From Paenibacillus sp. Soil766 (GTDB lineage: Bacteria; Bacillota; Bacilli; Paenibacillales; NBRC-103111): DNA of 64,000 nt. The stretch is taken from NCBI RefSeq assembly GCF_001428105.1, contig NZ_LMSJ01000015.1:20964-84963 (forward strand). The letters run 5' to 3'. Positions within the stretch are counted from its first letter, which is position 1; the number at the start of each line of letters is the position of its first letter. Shown one piece after another: positions 53,251 to 62,204 of this stretch. A program made the position numbers and the translations under genes. Below the pieces are notes generated by a model that worked only from the letters and a program-made list of their open reading frames with translations, was not told where the DNA came from and made no database searches.

Positions 53251-53454
53251 GGCTCCACCTTCTTTATTTTAGTGTTAAACAACAGTATAACAACTACTAT
53301 GGTACATAAAAAGGGCCAATTATTTCGTTTTTGAGTAGACCACTCTGGACGATTCTACCAATAGGTTCATGTTGCTTACGAATTGTGTACAGGAGGTCAC
53401 AGCCATCACGTCGAATACCTATCTAACTAAGTATATAAAAGGAGGTAACAACAG

Positions 53455-54432
53455 ATGGAAAAGGTTCGTTGGGGAATCATTGGCTGCGGAGATGTGACGG
53501 AGGTCAAAAGCGGCCCGGCCTTGCAGAAGGCTGAAGGCTCGGAGTTAGTCGCGGTTATGCGCCGCAATGGGGCATTAGCTGAGGATTATGCGAAACGCCA
53601 TGGTGTAGCAAAATGGTACGATGACGCCGCAGCGTTAGTAAACGATCCAGATGTAAATGCGGTTTACGTCGCAACGCCGCCAGGATTTCATCATGAATAT
53701 GCGTTACTCGCTGCTAAAGCAGGGAAGCCGGTTTACGTGGAGAAGCCGATGGCTAGGAATCACGCAGAGTGTCAAGAAATGATCGCGGCCTGCGAAGAAG
53801 CAGGTGTGCCTTTGTTTGTGGCGTATTATCGCAGAGGGCTCCCTAAATTCGTAGAAATCAAACGTATTCTTGATAGTGGGGCTATCGGGGAGGTACGTTT
53901 TGTTCAAACAACCTATCTGCAACCGATGAGAGATTATGAAGAAGGACTTGAACCATGGCGCATTCAGCCTGAACTGTCAGGTGGTGGTCTCTTTGTGGAC
54001 TTAGCGAGTCATGCATTGGATATTCTTGATTACTTGTTGGGGCCAATTGGAGAGGTGAAAGGCTTCGCGAGCAACCAAGCAGGTAAACAGAAGGTCGAAG
54101 ATATCGTGACCACAAGCTACGCCTTCGAATCTGGAGTAATGGGTACTGGGGTATGGAGCTTCAGTGCTTACAAACACCTAGATATGAATGAGATTGTCGG
54201 TAGCCGCGGTAAACTATCGTTCTCTACATTCAGTGGTGATTTGCGCATTGAAACTGCTGATGGTGAAGTCCAAGAATTGACGATTCCCAACCCTCCGCAC
54301 GTGCAACAGCCGTTGATTCAGAAGATTGTGGATGATCTCCGAGGGATCGGGCAAAGCCCAAGCACTGGCGTAACAGCCGCACGAACCAATCGTGTGATGG
54401 ACGAGCTGTTGCGTGATTTCTACCGCGCCTAA
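53455..54432 (+). CDS. Gfo/Idh/MocA-family NAD(P)-dependent oxidoreductase
   Basis: 325 residues. A Rossmann start (RWGIIGCGDVTEVK) is followed by AVYVATPPGFHHEYALLAAKAGKPVYVEKPMA, whose EKP holds the catalytic Lys, and the C-terminal alpha/beta domain has GGGLFVDLASHALDILDYLLG, with the usual Asp and His. It should oxidise or reduce a sugar or cyclitol. RBS GGAGG. A monocistronic unit with its own terminator. Confidence 0.9.
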   Translation: MEKVRWGIIGCGDVTEVKSGPALQKAEGSELVAVMRRNGALAEDYAKRHGVAKWYDDAAALVNDPDVNAVYVATPPGFHHEYALLAAKAGKPVYVEKPMARNHAECQEMIAACEEAGVPLFVAYYRRGLPKFVEIKRILDSGAIGEVRFVQTTYLQPMRDYEEGLEPWRIQPELSGGGLFVDLASHALDILDYLLGPIGEVKGFASNQAGKQKVEDIVTTSYAFESGVMGTGVWSFSAYKHLDMNEIVGSRGKLSFSTFSGDLRIETADGEVQELTIPNPPHVQQPLIQKIVDDLRGIGQSPSTGVTAARTNRVMDELLRDFYRA

Positions 54433-54443
54433 CCAAAATACGA

Positions 54444-54488
54444 AACCCCCAGTGGGATGTGAATGCCGTCACATCCCACTGGGGGTTC
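54444..54488. terminator. Bidirectional terminator
   Basis: A 19-bp perfect stem (54444-54462 with 54469-54487) between the convergent oxidoreductase and MFS genes. Confidence 0.9.
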
Positions 54489-54494
54489 TTTATA

Positions 54495-55982
54495 TTAGGC
54501 TTTCGGACTCGGCGTTGCTACAATAGGAGCAGGTGCCGACGCTGAAGGATTGTCGGGAGCTAGGGTACGCTTGTTAAGGAACAAGCTGAGCGGCAGCGCG
54601 ACCAGTACAATGAATGTAGCAAGCAAGTATACATCGTTGACACTCATCGTGAATGCATGAGTACCGATTTGTATTTTGTCCGTCATCCCACCGATAGCAA
54701 GATCTTTACTGTGTGTTGCGGTCTGGGACGATAAGACGGATGTGAACAGGGCGATCGCGAAGGATCCGAATACGTTACGAACCCAGTTGTTAATGGATGT
54801 CGCATGGCCAGAAAGAGTTCTCGGAATCTGCTCCATCCCTGCATTACTTGCAGGCATCGTAGCAAACGCAATCCCGACGTTCCGAACGATCATCCAGAAC
54901 ACAATATAGCCGCGTGAGACGTCCGTACTCAACCAACTCAGTGTAAGTGTACCAACAGCAATTAAGGTAATACCGATAAAAATAAGAATGCGTGGCCCAA
55001 CACTGCTATACAGCTTGCCTACGATTGGCATACAAAGTGCCATTACGAGGGAGGCAGGTAATAGAATTAATCCTGTATCCAATGGTGTTACATGTTGAAT
55101 GTTTTGCAAGAAAATCGGTGTCAGGAAGGTACCTGAATACAAGCTTATCGTAACAATACTGGAAATAATGAGGGATAGCGTGTAACGCGAGTTTTTCAAC
55201 ACCCGAATGTTTAACAGCGGTGAATCAACCTTAAGCTCTCTCCAAATGAACAGCAGAAGGACTAGGAAGCCTGTTGCAAATAGACCGATAACACGGCCTG
55301 ATGACCATCCCCAAGCATGGCCTTGCGAGAATCCGACGAGCAAGGCAAGAGAGCTGACAACGACAGTGAGTAAGCCAATTAAATCGAATCTTTTTGGAAC
55401 AGAAAGACGGTAAAAAGGAATTAATTTAAAAACGAGAAAAATAGCAACAATCCCGACAGGTACGTTCATGAGGAACAACCAGTGCCAGCTCCAATTCTGC
55501 AATAACCAGCCACTCAATGTAGGTCCGATGGCAGGAGCCATCATCGCAGATAAGGACCAAAGGGAAATCGCAATCGGTTGTTTATCACGCGGAATCACTT
55601 GATAAACAATCGTCATCGTAGCCGGCATAATCAGACCGCTGAAAGCCCCTTGAATAATGCGGAATGCAATCAGGGATGAAGCGTCCCATGCTAAAGCGCA
55701 TAGAAGTGAGAATATGGTAAAACCAATCAACGCAATGGCGTATAATCGTTTGTAGCTGAATTTCTCCCCGAAATACCCTGTAATCGGAGCGATTGTACCG
55801 CTTGCGAGCATGAAGCCCGTAATTGTCCATTGGATTTTGCTCAAATCTGTATGGAAATGATCACTAAGAATCGGTATCGCGATATTAATCGTACTCATAC
55901 TTAGAATTGAAACGAACGACCCGAAGAAGATCGCGATCATAATTGGCCAGAAGCGCACTTGCTGTAACTCATCCTTACTCAA
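54495..55982 (-). CDS. MFS drug exporter, DHA2 (EmrB/QacA) family
   Basis: 495 residues with about 14 membrane helices. Motif A-like GYFGEKFSYKRLYA, motif C APAIGPTLSGWLLQNWSWHWLFLMNVPVG and the internal pair of extra helices mark the EmrB/QacA group of proton-coupled exporters. The start is TTG at 55982, 7 nt after TGGAGG; no nearby ATG is suitable. It is divergent from a PadR gene, and a PadR-type operator overlaps its -35 box, so drug-inducible derepression is likely. Confidence 0.9.
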   Translation of the reverse strand: MSKDELQQVRFWPIMIAIFFGSFVSILSMSTINIAIPILSDHFHTDLSKIQWTITGFMLASGTIAPITGYFGEKFSYKRLYAIALIGFTIFSLLCALAWDASSLIAFRIIQGAFSGLIMPATMTIVYQVIPRDKQPIAISLWSLSAMMAPAIGPTLSGWLLQNWSWHWLFLMNVPVGIVAIFLVFKLIPFYRLSVPKRFDLIGLLTVVVSSLALLVGFSQGHAWGWSSGRVIGLFATGFLVLLLFIWRELKVDSPLLNIRVLKNSRYTLSLIISSIVTISLYSGTFLTPIFLQNIQHVTPLDTGLILLPASLVMALCMPIVGKLYSSVGPRILIFIGITLIAVGTLTLSWLSTDVSRGYIVFWMIVRNVGIAFATMPASNAGMEQIPRTLSGHATSINNWVRNVFGSFAIALFTSVLSSQTATHSKDLAIGGMTDKIQIGTHAFTMSVNDVYLLATFIVLVALPLSLFLNKRTLAPDNPSASAPAPIVATPSPKA

Positions 55983-56004
55983 TATAATGCCTCCACTCTA
56001 TCCA

Positions 56005-56033
56005 TTGATCTTAACGATAGTATTCTCTATAAT
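56005..56033 (+). promoter_or_regulatory. Promoter of the PadR gene
   Basis: TTGATC (56005-56010), 17-bp spacer, TATAAT (56028-56033). The operator at 56069-56084 falls in the resulting leader. Confidence 0.7.
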
Positions 56034-56046
56034 TTGAATGAAAATC

Positions 56047-56075
56047 ATCATACTACCGAACTGTTTATATGTCAA
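56047..56075 (-). promoter_or_regulatory. Promoter of the MFS exporter gene
   Basis: On the minus strand TTGACA (56075-56070), 17-bp spacer, TATGAT (56052-56047). The -35 box lies inside the PadR-type operator. Confidence 0.8.
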
Positions 56076-56084
56076 TAATGACAT
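56069..56084. promoter_or_regulatory. PadR/LmrR-type operator ATGT-N8-ACAT
   Basis: ATGTCAATAATGACAT, extended to 7-bp arms TATGTCA / TGACATA. The ATGT-N8-ACAT layout is the one described for the PadR-family regulator LmrR. It covers the exporter -35 box and lies just before the padR ribosome-binding site. Confidence 0.8.
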
Positions 56085-56099
56085 AAAGGAGGAGCGCTA

Positions 56100-56639
56100 T
56101 TGAATACCCTTTCATATGGATTGCTAAGCCTATTAACCAAAAACTCCCGCTCGGGGTATGAGCTTATGCAGCATATCCAGCCTTTTTGGTCAGCCAAACA
56201 TAGCCAGATCTACCCACTCTTAGCGCAATTAGAGCAAAAGGGACACGTGGCTTTCGTACATGTTCTTCAATCAGATAAGCCGGATAAGAAAGTTTACTCC
56301 ATTACGGAGCAAGGAAAGGATGCTTTACGAGGATGGATCGCTGAGCCAACGGATGAACCTGTAACGAGGGATGAACTTGCATTGAAGATGTATTGCATCG
56401 GTCTAGTGGATAAAGAGCAGGCAAGGAACATGCTCGCGGTACGAGAAGTGTATTATAGGAAGAAAAAAGAGCGATTCAACACCCTGATGGATAAGCTCCA
56501 ACAAGGAAGTGAGAAACCGCTCGATCAATTAGAGATTGGTGACGATGCCTTTGGCATGTATGTACTTGTACATAAAGCTACAATGAAAGTGGATACGGAT
56601 TTGTACTGGTGTGAGTGGATGAAAGAGAAGCTTAAGTAA
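56100..56639 (+). CDS. PadR-family transcriptional regulator
   Basis: 179 residues. The N-terminal winged helix has GLLSLLTKNSRSGYELMQHIQPFWSAKHSQIYPLLAQLEQKGHV, the PadR signature, followed by VYSITEQGKDALRGWI; the C-terminal half is the Vir_act_alpha_C-type coiled-coil dimer domain (EVYYRKKKERFNTLMDKLQ). It starts with TTG behind AAGGAGGAG. Together with the divergent MFS exporter it forms a drug-response pair; the operator between them suggests both autoregulation and pump control. Confidence 0.9.
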   Translation: MNTLSYGLLSLLTKNSRSGYELMQHIQPFWSAKHSQIYPLLAQLEQKGHVAFVHVLQSDKPDKKVYSITEQGKDALRGWIAEPTDEPVTRDELALKMYCIGLVDKEQARNMLAVREVYYRKKKERFNTLMDKLQQGSEKPLDQLEIGDDAFGMYVLVHKATMKVDTDLYWCEWMKEKLK

Positions 56640-56640
56640 A

Positions 56641-57126
56641 TTAACTGCCAATTTCCTGAATGACCGTTTGGATTTTCTGCAGACGAATGTACTCTGACTT
56701 CTCTAATTGCGGTCGGAAATAAGCGTATAGATAGGCCGCATCCTCGAATGTCAATGCAGGGTAGCAGACGACCTCTTGCACCACGAGCGGATTATCCATA
56801 ATAACCTGCCATTCGCCGACTCTCTCTGCGTGAGTGATGTTTGCGAAAATGTGTTTCTTGGCAGCTATTGTACTTTCGAGCTCTGGCCAAATCTTCTCCC
56901 AGGATGGGCTGAAGTCAACGGGTTCAGGAAAAAGTCGTTTCGCTTTCGCGACCGACTGTTCCACGGCATCCATATCTGCGTCACCCGCCACTTTGATCGC
57001 ATCCGTGAGACTATCGAGTAGTCGCCTGAAACCTGCGAACCCTTCCGATAGCACCTCGCGCTTGAATAGGGCTTCCGCTTCCGCGGTAGTCAGCTTGTTG
57101 AAATCCGCCAATGTGTTATTTGTCAT
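56641..57126 (-). CDS. Hypothetical protein, mostly alpha-helical
   Basis: About 161 residues, no family recognised. It is predicted soluble and helical, with no signal peptide, cysteines limited to one (VVCYPALTF). The N-terminal part is LADFNKLTTAEAEALFKREVLSEGFAGFRRLLDSL. The start at ATG 57126 is preferred, with GGGGTGTGG upstream; a longer frame reaches 57171. It converges end to end with padR (1-bp gap), without a terminator between. Confidence 0.6.
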   Translation of the reverse strand: MTNNTLADFNKLTTAEAEALFKREVLSEGFAGFRRLLDSLTDAIKVAGDADMDAVEQSVAKAKRLFPEPVDFSPSWEKIWPELESTIAAKKHIFANITHAERVGEWQVIMDNPLVVQEVVCYPALTFEDAAYLYAYFRPQLEKSEYIRLQKIQTVIQEIGS

Positions 57127-57300
57127 ACAGGCCACACCCCCCCAGACTGTTCCTTTTCCCAAATTTATCATAAAACTTTTTCCAAATAAAGCCCTTTCAT
57201 TTACCGAAAACAGTTTCTAGTTTAAATACAGTTTATATTGCTCCTTTATGCTAAATTCTATTAGATCCACAGCACATCAAGAAGTGAGGTTGAATGAATC

Positions 57301-57975
57301 ATGGCACCGATTATGATCGTAGATGATGATCCGTATATTCGAGAGCTTGTCCGTGTTTTCATGCTGAACGAGGGATTCGATGTCGTTGAGGCCGCGGATG
57401 GCGTCGAAGCGCTCAAGAAGCTGCAAACCGTCCAAGTGGATATGGTTATCCTCGATGTAATGATGCCGAACATGGACGGATGGATGCTCTGCAAGGAGCT
57501 CAGAGAGCATTATGATCTGCCGATCCTCATGCTAACTGCCAAAGGGGAAACTTCCCAGAAGGTCAAGGGCTTCGAGCTCGGCGCCGACGACTATCTCACC
57601 AAACCTTTCGAGCCGCTTGAGCTGGCGATGCGAGTGAGAGCGCTGCTGAAGCGCTACAAAATCGCGTCCTCGCAAACGATTCAGGCCGGCGATTTAAGTA
57701 TGAACCGCAAAACCTATGAAGTTACCGTAGGCGCAGAGAGCATTACACTGCCGCTCAAGGAGTTCGAACTGCTCTATAAGCTCGCGAGCTACCCGGGCAA
57801 AACCTTCTCCCGCGATCAATTGATCGAGCAGATTTGGGGATTTGACTATGAAGGCAACGAACGAACCGTCGACGTGCATATTAATCGGCTGCGTGAGCGA
57901 TTTCCAGAGGAGAGGCACGCTTTTCGCATCGCTACAATCCGAGGCTTGGGCTATCGTTTGGAGGTACTGAAGTGA
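57301..57975 (+). CDS. OmpR-family response regulator
   Basis: 224 residues. The receiver has DDD (8-10), phospho-acceptor Asp near 52 in ILDVMMPNMDG and Lys in YLTKPFE; the C-terminal winged helix has LPLKEFELLYKLASYPGKTFSRDQLIEQIWGFDYEGNERTVDVHINRLR. The linker and DNA-binding domain resemble the haem-response regulator HssR, but no hrtAB exporter is near. It overlaps the kinase start by 4 bp. Confidence 0.92.
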   Translation: MAPIMIVDDDPYIRELVRVFMLNEGFDVVEAADGVEALKKLQTVQVDMVILDVMMPNMDGWMLCKELREHYDLPILMLTAKGETSQKVKGFELGADDYLTKPFEPLELAMRVRALLKRYKIASSQTIQAGDLSMNRKTYEVTVGAESITLPLKEFELLYKLASYPGKTFSRDQLIEQIWGFDYEGNERTVDVHINRLRERFPEERHAFRIATIRGLGYRLEVLK

Positions 57976-59114
57976 CGAACAAGCACAGAGCAGAGATAAG
58001 AGAGCGGAGAGAGAGACGGAAGCAGCGGCGGATGAGCAACAAAAAGCAGTCCATTCTCCAACGAATTGGAGGCTTCTTTTTTGGCTTTGGTGTATTAGTG
58101 CTTATCATCCTGTATTGGCTAGCTGCCTTCTATGGCACAGAGCACCTTTATACGCATCTGGGGAAACGCCCAGCGGAAGTGATTGTGCAGTTGATCAACT
58201 GTTTCGGTGGCATGTTCCTCTGGGGAATAACCATGGCGATCCTTGGCAAATTTTTGCGTAAGCATCAATTGATTTTTTTTCAAAGCTTGAATCAAGCGAT
58301 ACGCAGTATGTCGAGAGGGGATTTTAATGTAACGGTGGACAATAACCCGCGAAATGGTCCCTTCGTGGAGTTGGCGAACTCCATTAACCTTATGGCGACC
58401 GAGCTAGGGCAGCTGGAGCGAATGAGGCAGGAATTTATTTCGAATGTCTCTCATGAGATCCAGTCGCCTTTAACGTCCATTAGCGGATTCTCCCGCGCAC
58501 TGCAGAATGATCAGTTGTCGCCGGAAGAGCGCAAGCATTATTTGACCATCATTGAAACAGAAAGTGTACGACTATCCAAGCTAAGTGAAAATTTGCTGAA
58601 ACTGACTTCCTTGGAGTCGCAGCATCACCCTTTTGAACCGAAGAGCTACCGTTTGGATAAACAGCTGCGTAATCATATTCTTGCTTGTGAGCCGCAGTGG
58701 ATAGATAAAGATATTGAAATGGACATCGAGCTGGATAGTGTAACTGTGGAGGCTGATGAGGATCTGCTCAGTCAGGTATGGATCAATCTGATCCATAATG
58801 CGGTGAAATTTGTGCCTGTAAGTGGCACGATTTCTGTTCGTGTGGTCAGTAACGGAGAAGAGGCGGTAACGCGAATTTCGAATAATGGACCAAGCATTCC
58901 AGAAGAGGATCAAACGCATATTTTTGAACGTTTTTACAAAGCGGATAAATCTAGAAATCGGATGGCGGGCGGTAATGGGCTGGGTTTGTCGATCGCGAAG
59001 AAAATCGTGGAGATGCATCACGGATCGATCGCGGTGGAAAGTGGAGTCGAAGAGCTGACTTCCTTCATTGTCCGAATACCGATTGTTCAGAAGACTCAGA
59101 TCTACAACCTATAA
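57972..59114 (+). CDS. Sensor histidine kinase (HAMP type)
   Basis: 380 residues. A highly basic N-terminus (residues 1-22) is followed by two closely spaced membrane helices (about 30-52 and 70-92) with only a short outside loop, then HAMP, the acceptor His in NVSHEIQSPLTSISGF, and an ATPase domain (NLIHNAVKFV, FERFYKADKSRNRMAGGNGLGLSIAKKI). The short loop suggests sensing within or near the membrane. Start GTG 57972, coupled to the regulator. Confidence 0.92.
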   Translation: MTNKHRAEIRERRERRKQRRMSNKKQSILQRIGGFFFGFGVLVLIILYWLAAFYGTEHLYTHLGKRPAEVIVQLINCFGGMFLWGITMAILGKFLRKHQLIFFQSLNQAIRSMSRGDFNVTVDNNPRNGPFVELANSINLMATELGQLERMRQEFISNVSHEIQSPLTSISGFSRALQNDQLSPEERKHYLTIIETESVRLSKLSENLLKLTSLESQHHPFEPKSYRLDKQLRNHILACEPQWIDKDIEMDIELDSVTVEADEDLLSQVWINLIHNAVKFVPVSGTISVRVVSNGEEAVTRISNNGPSIPEEDQTHIFERFYKADKSRNRMAGGNGLGLSIAKKIVEMHHGSIAVESGVEELTSFIVRIPIVQKTQIYNL

Positions 59115-59334
59115 CATCGTGTGCTCGCAAATAGAGGCCCCCGCTTATCCATGATAACCGGAGGTCTCTATGAGCCATTTTGCCTATTCAATTGTTCTTC
59201 CGCACTCCATTCCCCGAAAATTCGCAAGTCAGTTGCTGTAATCTATACGTCCGCTTCAAAGTTAAAGTGTCCTTTCTACTTATTAATTGCCCATTTCATC
59301 AACCGTACGACAAGTCCCTCACTTCTGTTCCTTT

Positions 59335-59610
59335 CCTAGAATGATGACCTGCCTGATCTGATTTCCCGCATGCTGGATGAACGAGTGGGACGTTCCTGCA
59401 CTTGGCTCCTGTCGTTTAGAACGCAAGTGAGTAGCATGCTTCGCTAACGTGGTCCAATGGACTATCCCCTCTCCTAGAAGGATGACCTGCCTGATCTGAT
59501 TTCCCGCATGCTGGATGAACGAGTGGGACGTTCCTGTACTTGGCTCCTTTCGTTTAGAGCGCAAGTGAGTAGCATGCTTCGCTAACATGGTCCAATGGAC
59601 TATCCCCTCT
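59335..59610. repeat. 138-bp tandem duplication
   Basis: Copies at 59335-59472 and 59473-59610 differ at only five positions. The start of a third copy (TCCTAGAAG) follows. The unit is 46 codons long, and a minus-strand open frame (59319-59588, 89 codons) reads through both copies as a repeated peptide with LAKHATHLRSKR and HSFIQHAGNQIRQV, but it lacks a convincing RBS. The flanking spacer to 59797 is AT-rich and otherwise empty. An imperfect hairpin at 59132-59168 may end the kinase transcript. Confidence 0.85.
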
Positions 59611-59797
59611 CCTAGAAGTTGGTAAGGCTCTTCTGTGATGCTGCCCCGGTAGGTAACGGGTTGTCCTTTCTGTCTGCCTTGGATTCATAATAGCCCATTA
59701 TTAAAATATTGTAAATATTCAGATTATTCAAATATTGGTAGAAATATGCCTGTTTTTTTGTTTTTTCTTATAAATGCTTACGTATTCGTGGAATTGC

Positions 59798-60169
59798 TCA
59801 CATTGCATTCTTGCTTTCGAACTCTTTGAAACGAGTGCCTTGAAAAGTTAAATTCCCAATATCACCCTCGACCATATAACCAAACTGTTGCCGGCTTATC
59901 CACAACTCCAATCTGCTCTGGTCCTCTAACTCAAAAGTTACATAGTAAGAGGTGTTCGAACTTAAATTACTGGATCTTCCGGAGAGTTGTATCCGTTTGG
60001 AAACAACCTTACAGAATCGATCTTGAATCGGTGCATTGTTATTGGAGCTCCAGACCGAAAGGGATTTCATAATAATAGATAGAAAAATGCCAACTACGAG
60101 AATGAGGATGAGGATGAAGAGGATAAGGACAAGTGTACTTAAAGCTCCTTCATTTAATCCAGCTAGCAC
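59798..60169 (-). CDS. Small membrane protein, DUF2500 (YhhM-like)
   Basis: 123 residues: one membrane helix (about 11-33) and a C-terminal beta-rich domain with KVVSKRIQL, YYVTFELEDQSRLELWISRQQFGYMVEGDIGNLTFQGTRFKEFE, which matches the DUF2500 pattern. Function unknown. The start is GTG 60169, 8 nt after AAGGAGT; an overlapping ATG is out of frame. Confidence 0.8.
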   Translation of the reverse strand: MLAGLNEGALSTLVLILFILILILVVGIFLSIIMKSLSVWSSNNNAPIQDRFCKVVSKRIQLSGRSSNLSSNTSYYVTFELEDQSRLELWISRQQFGYMVEGDIGNLTFQGTRFKEFESKNAM

Positions 60170-60223
60170 ATGTAAGCACTCCTTCGCAGTATTGATAGAA
60201 TAGGGGAATCGACTTCCTCCTAG

Positions 60224-60667
60224 CTAGAGGAAACGTTTGACAAAACGGTAGCCGGTTTCATGAAAGCCGAGGGGCGGTTGGGCAGTTCGGGATTTGTCAC
60301 TGGATTCTACGTCAGTAAGCCACAACATACCAGAGCAATTATGATCACTTGCAAGCTGTTCGGCATAGCTTCTCAATTGCTCCAAAGGTGCTTGGTTACT
60401 ATGGGGATCTTGCTTAAAGGAAATAACCGAGATTTCACTAAATGTGACATTGTTTACGGCATGATCTCTACGGATACGAAAGCTTAATGTACCGAGAATT
60501 CGATTCTTTTCTTCAAAAACATATAGTAATTCGTCCGGATTATCGCGCAGGTTATACAGCCTATTTTCAATATGTAAAGGGGAAATCAGTTTGCCAGTAA
60601 GATGAGAAACGAGTGAACTAATCGCTGATGTATCCTGGGGTGTTGCTTCACGAATGCATGTAGTCAT
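60224..60667 (-). CDS. GNAT-family N-acetyltransferase
   Basis: About 147 residues with the GNAT layout: IREATPQDTSAISSLVSHLTG at the N-terminus, a central VFEEKNRILGTLSFRIR strand pair, a coenzyme A region around LEQLRSYAEQLASDHNCSG, and the final GFHETGYRFVKRF. The Q/RxxGxG/A loop is poorly conserved, so activity is uncertain. AGAAGGA precedes ATG 60667. It precedes the DUF2500 gene by 54 bp on the same strand. Confidence 0.75.
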   Translation of the reverse strand: MTTCIREATPQDTSAISSLVSHLTGKLISPLHIENRLYNLRDNPDELLYVFEEKNRILGTLSFRIRRDHAVNNVTFSEISVISFKQDPHSNQAPLEQLRSYAEQLASDHNCSGMLWLTDVESSDKSRTAQPPLGFHETGYRFVKRFL

Positions 60668-60772
60668 AGGTATCCTTCTTTCTAATAACAAGTTATATTG
60701 CTAATTGTACCATATATTGGAACATTAGTTCTATATTTATGAAAAAAATGTCAATTTTTTCCCACATCAGGA

Positions 60773-60806
60773 AGAATGAAATTTCGGTTACCGAAAACTA
60801 CATTCT
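60773..60806. other. Long imperfect palindrome upstream of the GNAT gene
   Basis: AGAATG-aaa-TTTCGGT-T-ACCGAAA-acta-CATTCT: perfect 7-bp inner arms and 6-bp outer arms. It could be a regulator-binding site for the GNAT unit. The rest of 60668-60912 shows no gene. Confidence 0.5.
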
Positions 60807-60912
60807 GATTGGCGATAAAACCTACCAATAAACGCGGTTCCTCATCCCCGAGTAGCTTCGATAAAGGTTTTCTCATATAACAGGCGATGATAGGAATAAT
60901 GAGGGATGAAAT

Positions 60913-60955
60913 GCAAACAAGCGCAACAAGAATTTATCTTGTTACGCTTGTTTGC
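60913..60955 (-). terminator. Hairpin after the M42 peptidase gene
   Basis: GCAAACAAGCG and AACAAGA (60913-60931) pair with TCTTGTT and CGCTTGTTTGC (60937-60955) with one mismatch. A good T-run is lacking. Confidence 0.6.
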
Positions 60956-60969
60956 GTGGAACATGTTGC

Positions 60970-62046
60970 TTATGCTTGCGCAAGAATGGTATTTAATGTC
61001 GTGCGATCGCTGGCTTGCACCAGCTTAATTAGCAATTCCTTCGCTGCGGCATAATCATCCACGTGAAGAATCGACGCGGATGTGTGAATGTAGCGCGCGC
61101 AGACCCCGATCACAGCGGATGGAATCCCGCTGCCTTGCACGTGCACCTGCCCAGCATCCGTTCCGCCTTGCGAGATGAAGTACTGGTATGGGATCTTATG
61201 CGTCTCCGCCATATCCAGAATGAACTCGACCATCCCACGGTGGGTGATCATCGTGGGATCGAAGATCCGCAGCAGCGCTCCGCGCCCTAGCTGCCCGAAC
61301 GCTTGGCGGTCGCCGGTCATATCCCCGGCGGCACTTGCATCGAGCGCGTAGAACAAGTCCGGCTGAATCATATTCGCAGCCGTTCTTCCACCGCGCACGC
61401 CGACCTCTTCCTGTACGGTGGCCCCCGCGTACAGGATGTTCGGGAGCTTCGGCCCGCCGTGAAGCTCCTTCAAGAGCTCAATCGCGAGGCCGACGCCGTA
61501 GCGATTGTCCCAAGCCTTGGCCATAATCCGCTTCGGATTGGCCATGGGTGTGAACGGGCAGATCGGCACGATCTGCTGCCCGAGCTTGATGCCGATGGCG
61601 ATGGCATCGGCTTTGTTTTCAGCGCCGATGTCAATGTACATCGTCTTGATGTCTGCGGGCTTGCTGCGCGCAGCCTCGTCCAGCAAGTGCACGGGAACGG
61701 AACCGATCACACCGATGATCGGTCCGTTCGCGGTCATGATCTGCACGCGCTGCGCGGGCAGTACTTGACTAAACCAGCCGCCGAGCGGCTGGAACTTGAC
61801 CGTGCCGTGCTCGGTGATGCCGGTCACGAGGAAGCCGACCTCGTCGAAGTGGCCCGCCACCATGATGCGCGGTCCTGTCTCATCACCGCGCACAACCCCG
61901 AAGAGGCTGCCAAGGGCGTCCTGCACGAACTCATCGGTATATTTGGCTAACTCGCCGCGTACAAATGCACGGATCTCTCGCTCAAAGCCAGGAGCGGCTT
62001 GCATTTCGGTTAACGTTTTAAAAAGTGCTAAAGTTTCAGTATTCAT
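60970..62046 (-). CDS. M42-family metallo-aminopeptidase
   Basis: About 358 residues. Dinuclear metal and catalytic residues are visible: [16 protein letters not shown], the EE pair in [18 protein letters not shown], and the last His in [14 protein letters not shown]. The family (YsdC/CelM/PepA-like glutamyl and leucyl aminopeptidases) forms large tetrahedral assemblies that trim peptides in the cytoplasm. ATG 62046 is favoured by GAGTGAGG upstream. It is divergent from the MBL/TetR operon. Confidence 0.92.
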   Translation of the reverse strand: MNTETLALFKTLTEMQAAPGFEREIRAFVRGELAKYTDEFVQDALGSLFGVVRGDETGPRIMVAGHFDEVGFLVTGITEHGTVKFQPLGGWFSQVLPAQRVQIMTANGPIIGVIGSVPVHLLDEAARSKPADIKTMYIDIGAENKADAIAIGIKLGQQIVPICPFTPMANPKRIMAKAWDNRYGVGLAIELLKELHGGPKLPNILYAGATVQEEVGVRGGRTAANMIQPDLFYALDASAAGDMTGDRQAFGQLGRGALLRIFDPTMITHRGMVEFILDMAETHKIPYQYFISQGGTDAGQVHVQGSGIPSAVIGVCARYIHTSASILHVDDYAAAKELLIKLVQASDRTTLNTILAQA

Positions 62047-62143
62047 TAGGTACCTCACTCACTTCATTTGGACTGTTGGATAAATCTGAGAACTATTTTA
62101 CCACAGTCTAATAAAGAACACTCAGTCAATTGCAAGTTGCCTA

Positions 62144-62172
62144 TTTACAAAACTAATGACATTAGTTATTAT
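62144..62172 (+). promoter_or_regulatory. Promoter with palindromic operator, MBL/TetR operon
   Basis: TTTACA (62144-62149), 17-bp spacer, TATTAT (62167-62172). The 17-bp perfect palindrome AACTAATG-A-CATTAGTT (62151-62167) fills the spacer and touches the -10 box. This is the typical place for a TetR-type repressor, probably the product of the second gene. Confidence 0.85.
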
Positions 62173-62204
62173 ACTAATATAAATAGTTAATGGAGGCGTT
62201 GAAG

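Noticed and set aside
57301..59114. Naming the two-component pair hssRS
   Set aside because: The regulator resembles HssR, but no hrtAB haem exporter is adjacent and the kinase has a much shorter sensor loop.
59319..59588. 89-codon minus-strand frame across the 138-bp duplication as a gene
   Set aside because: No convincing RBS, no recognised family, and the frame stays open simply because the repeated unit is a multiple of three; kept only as a finding.
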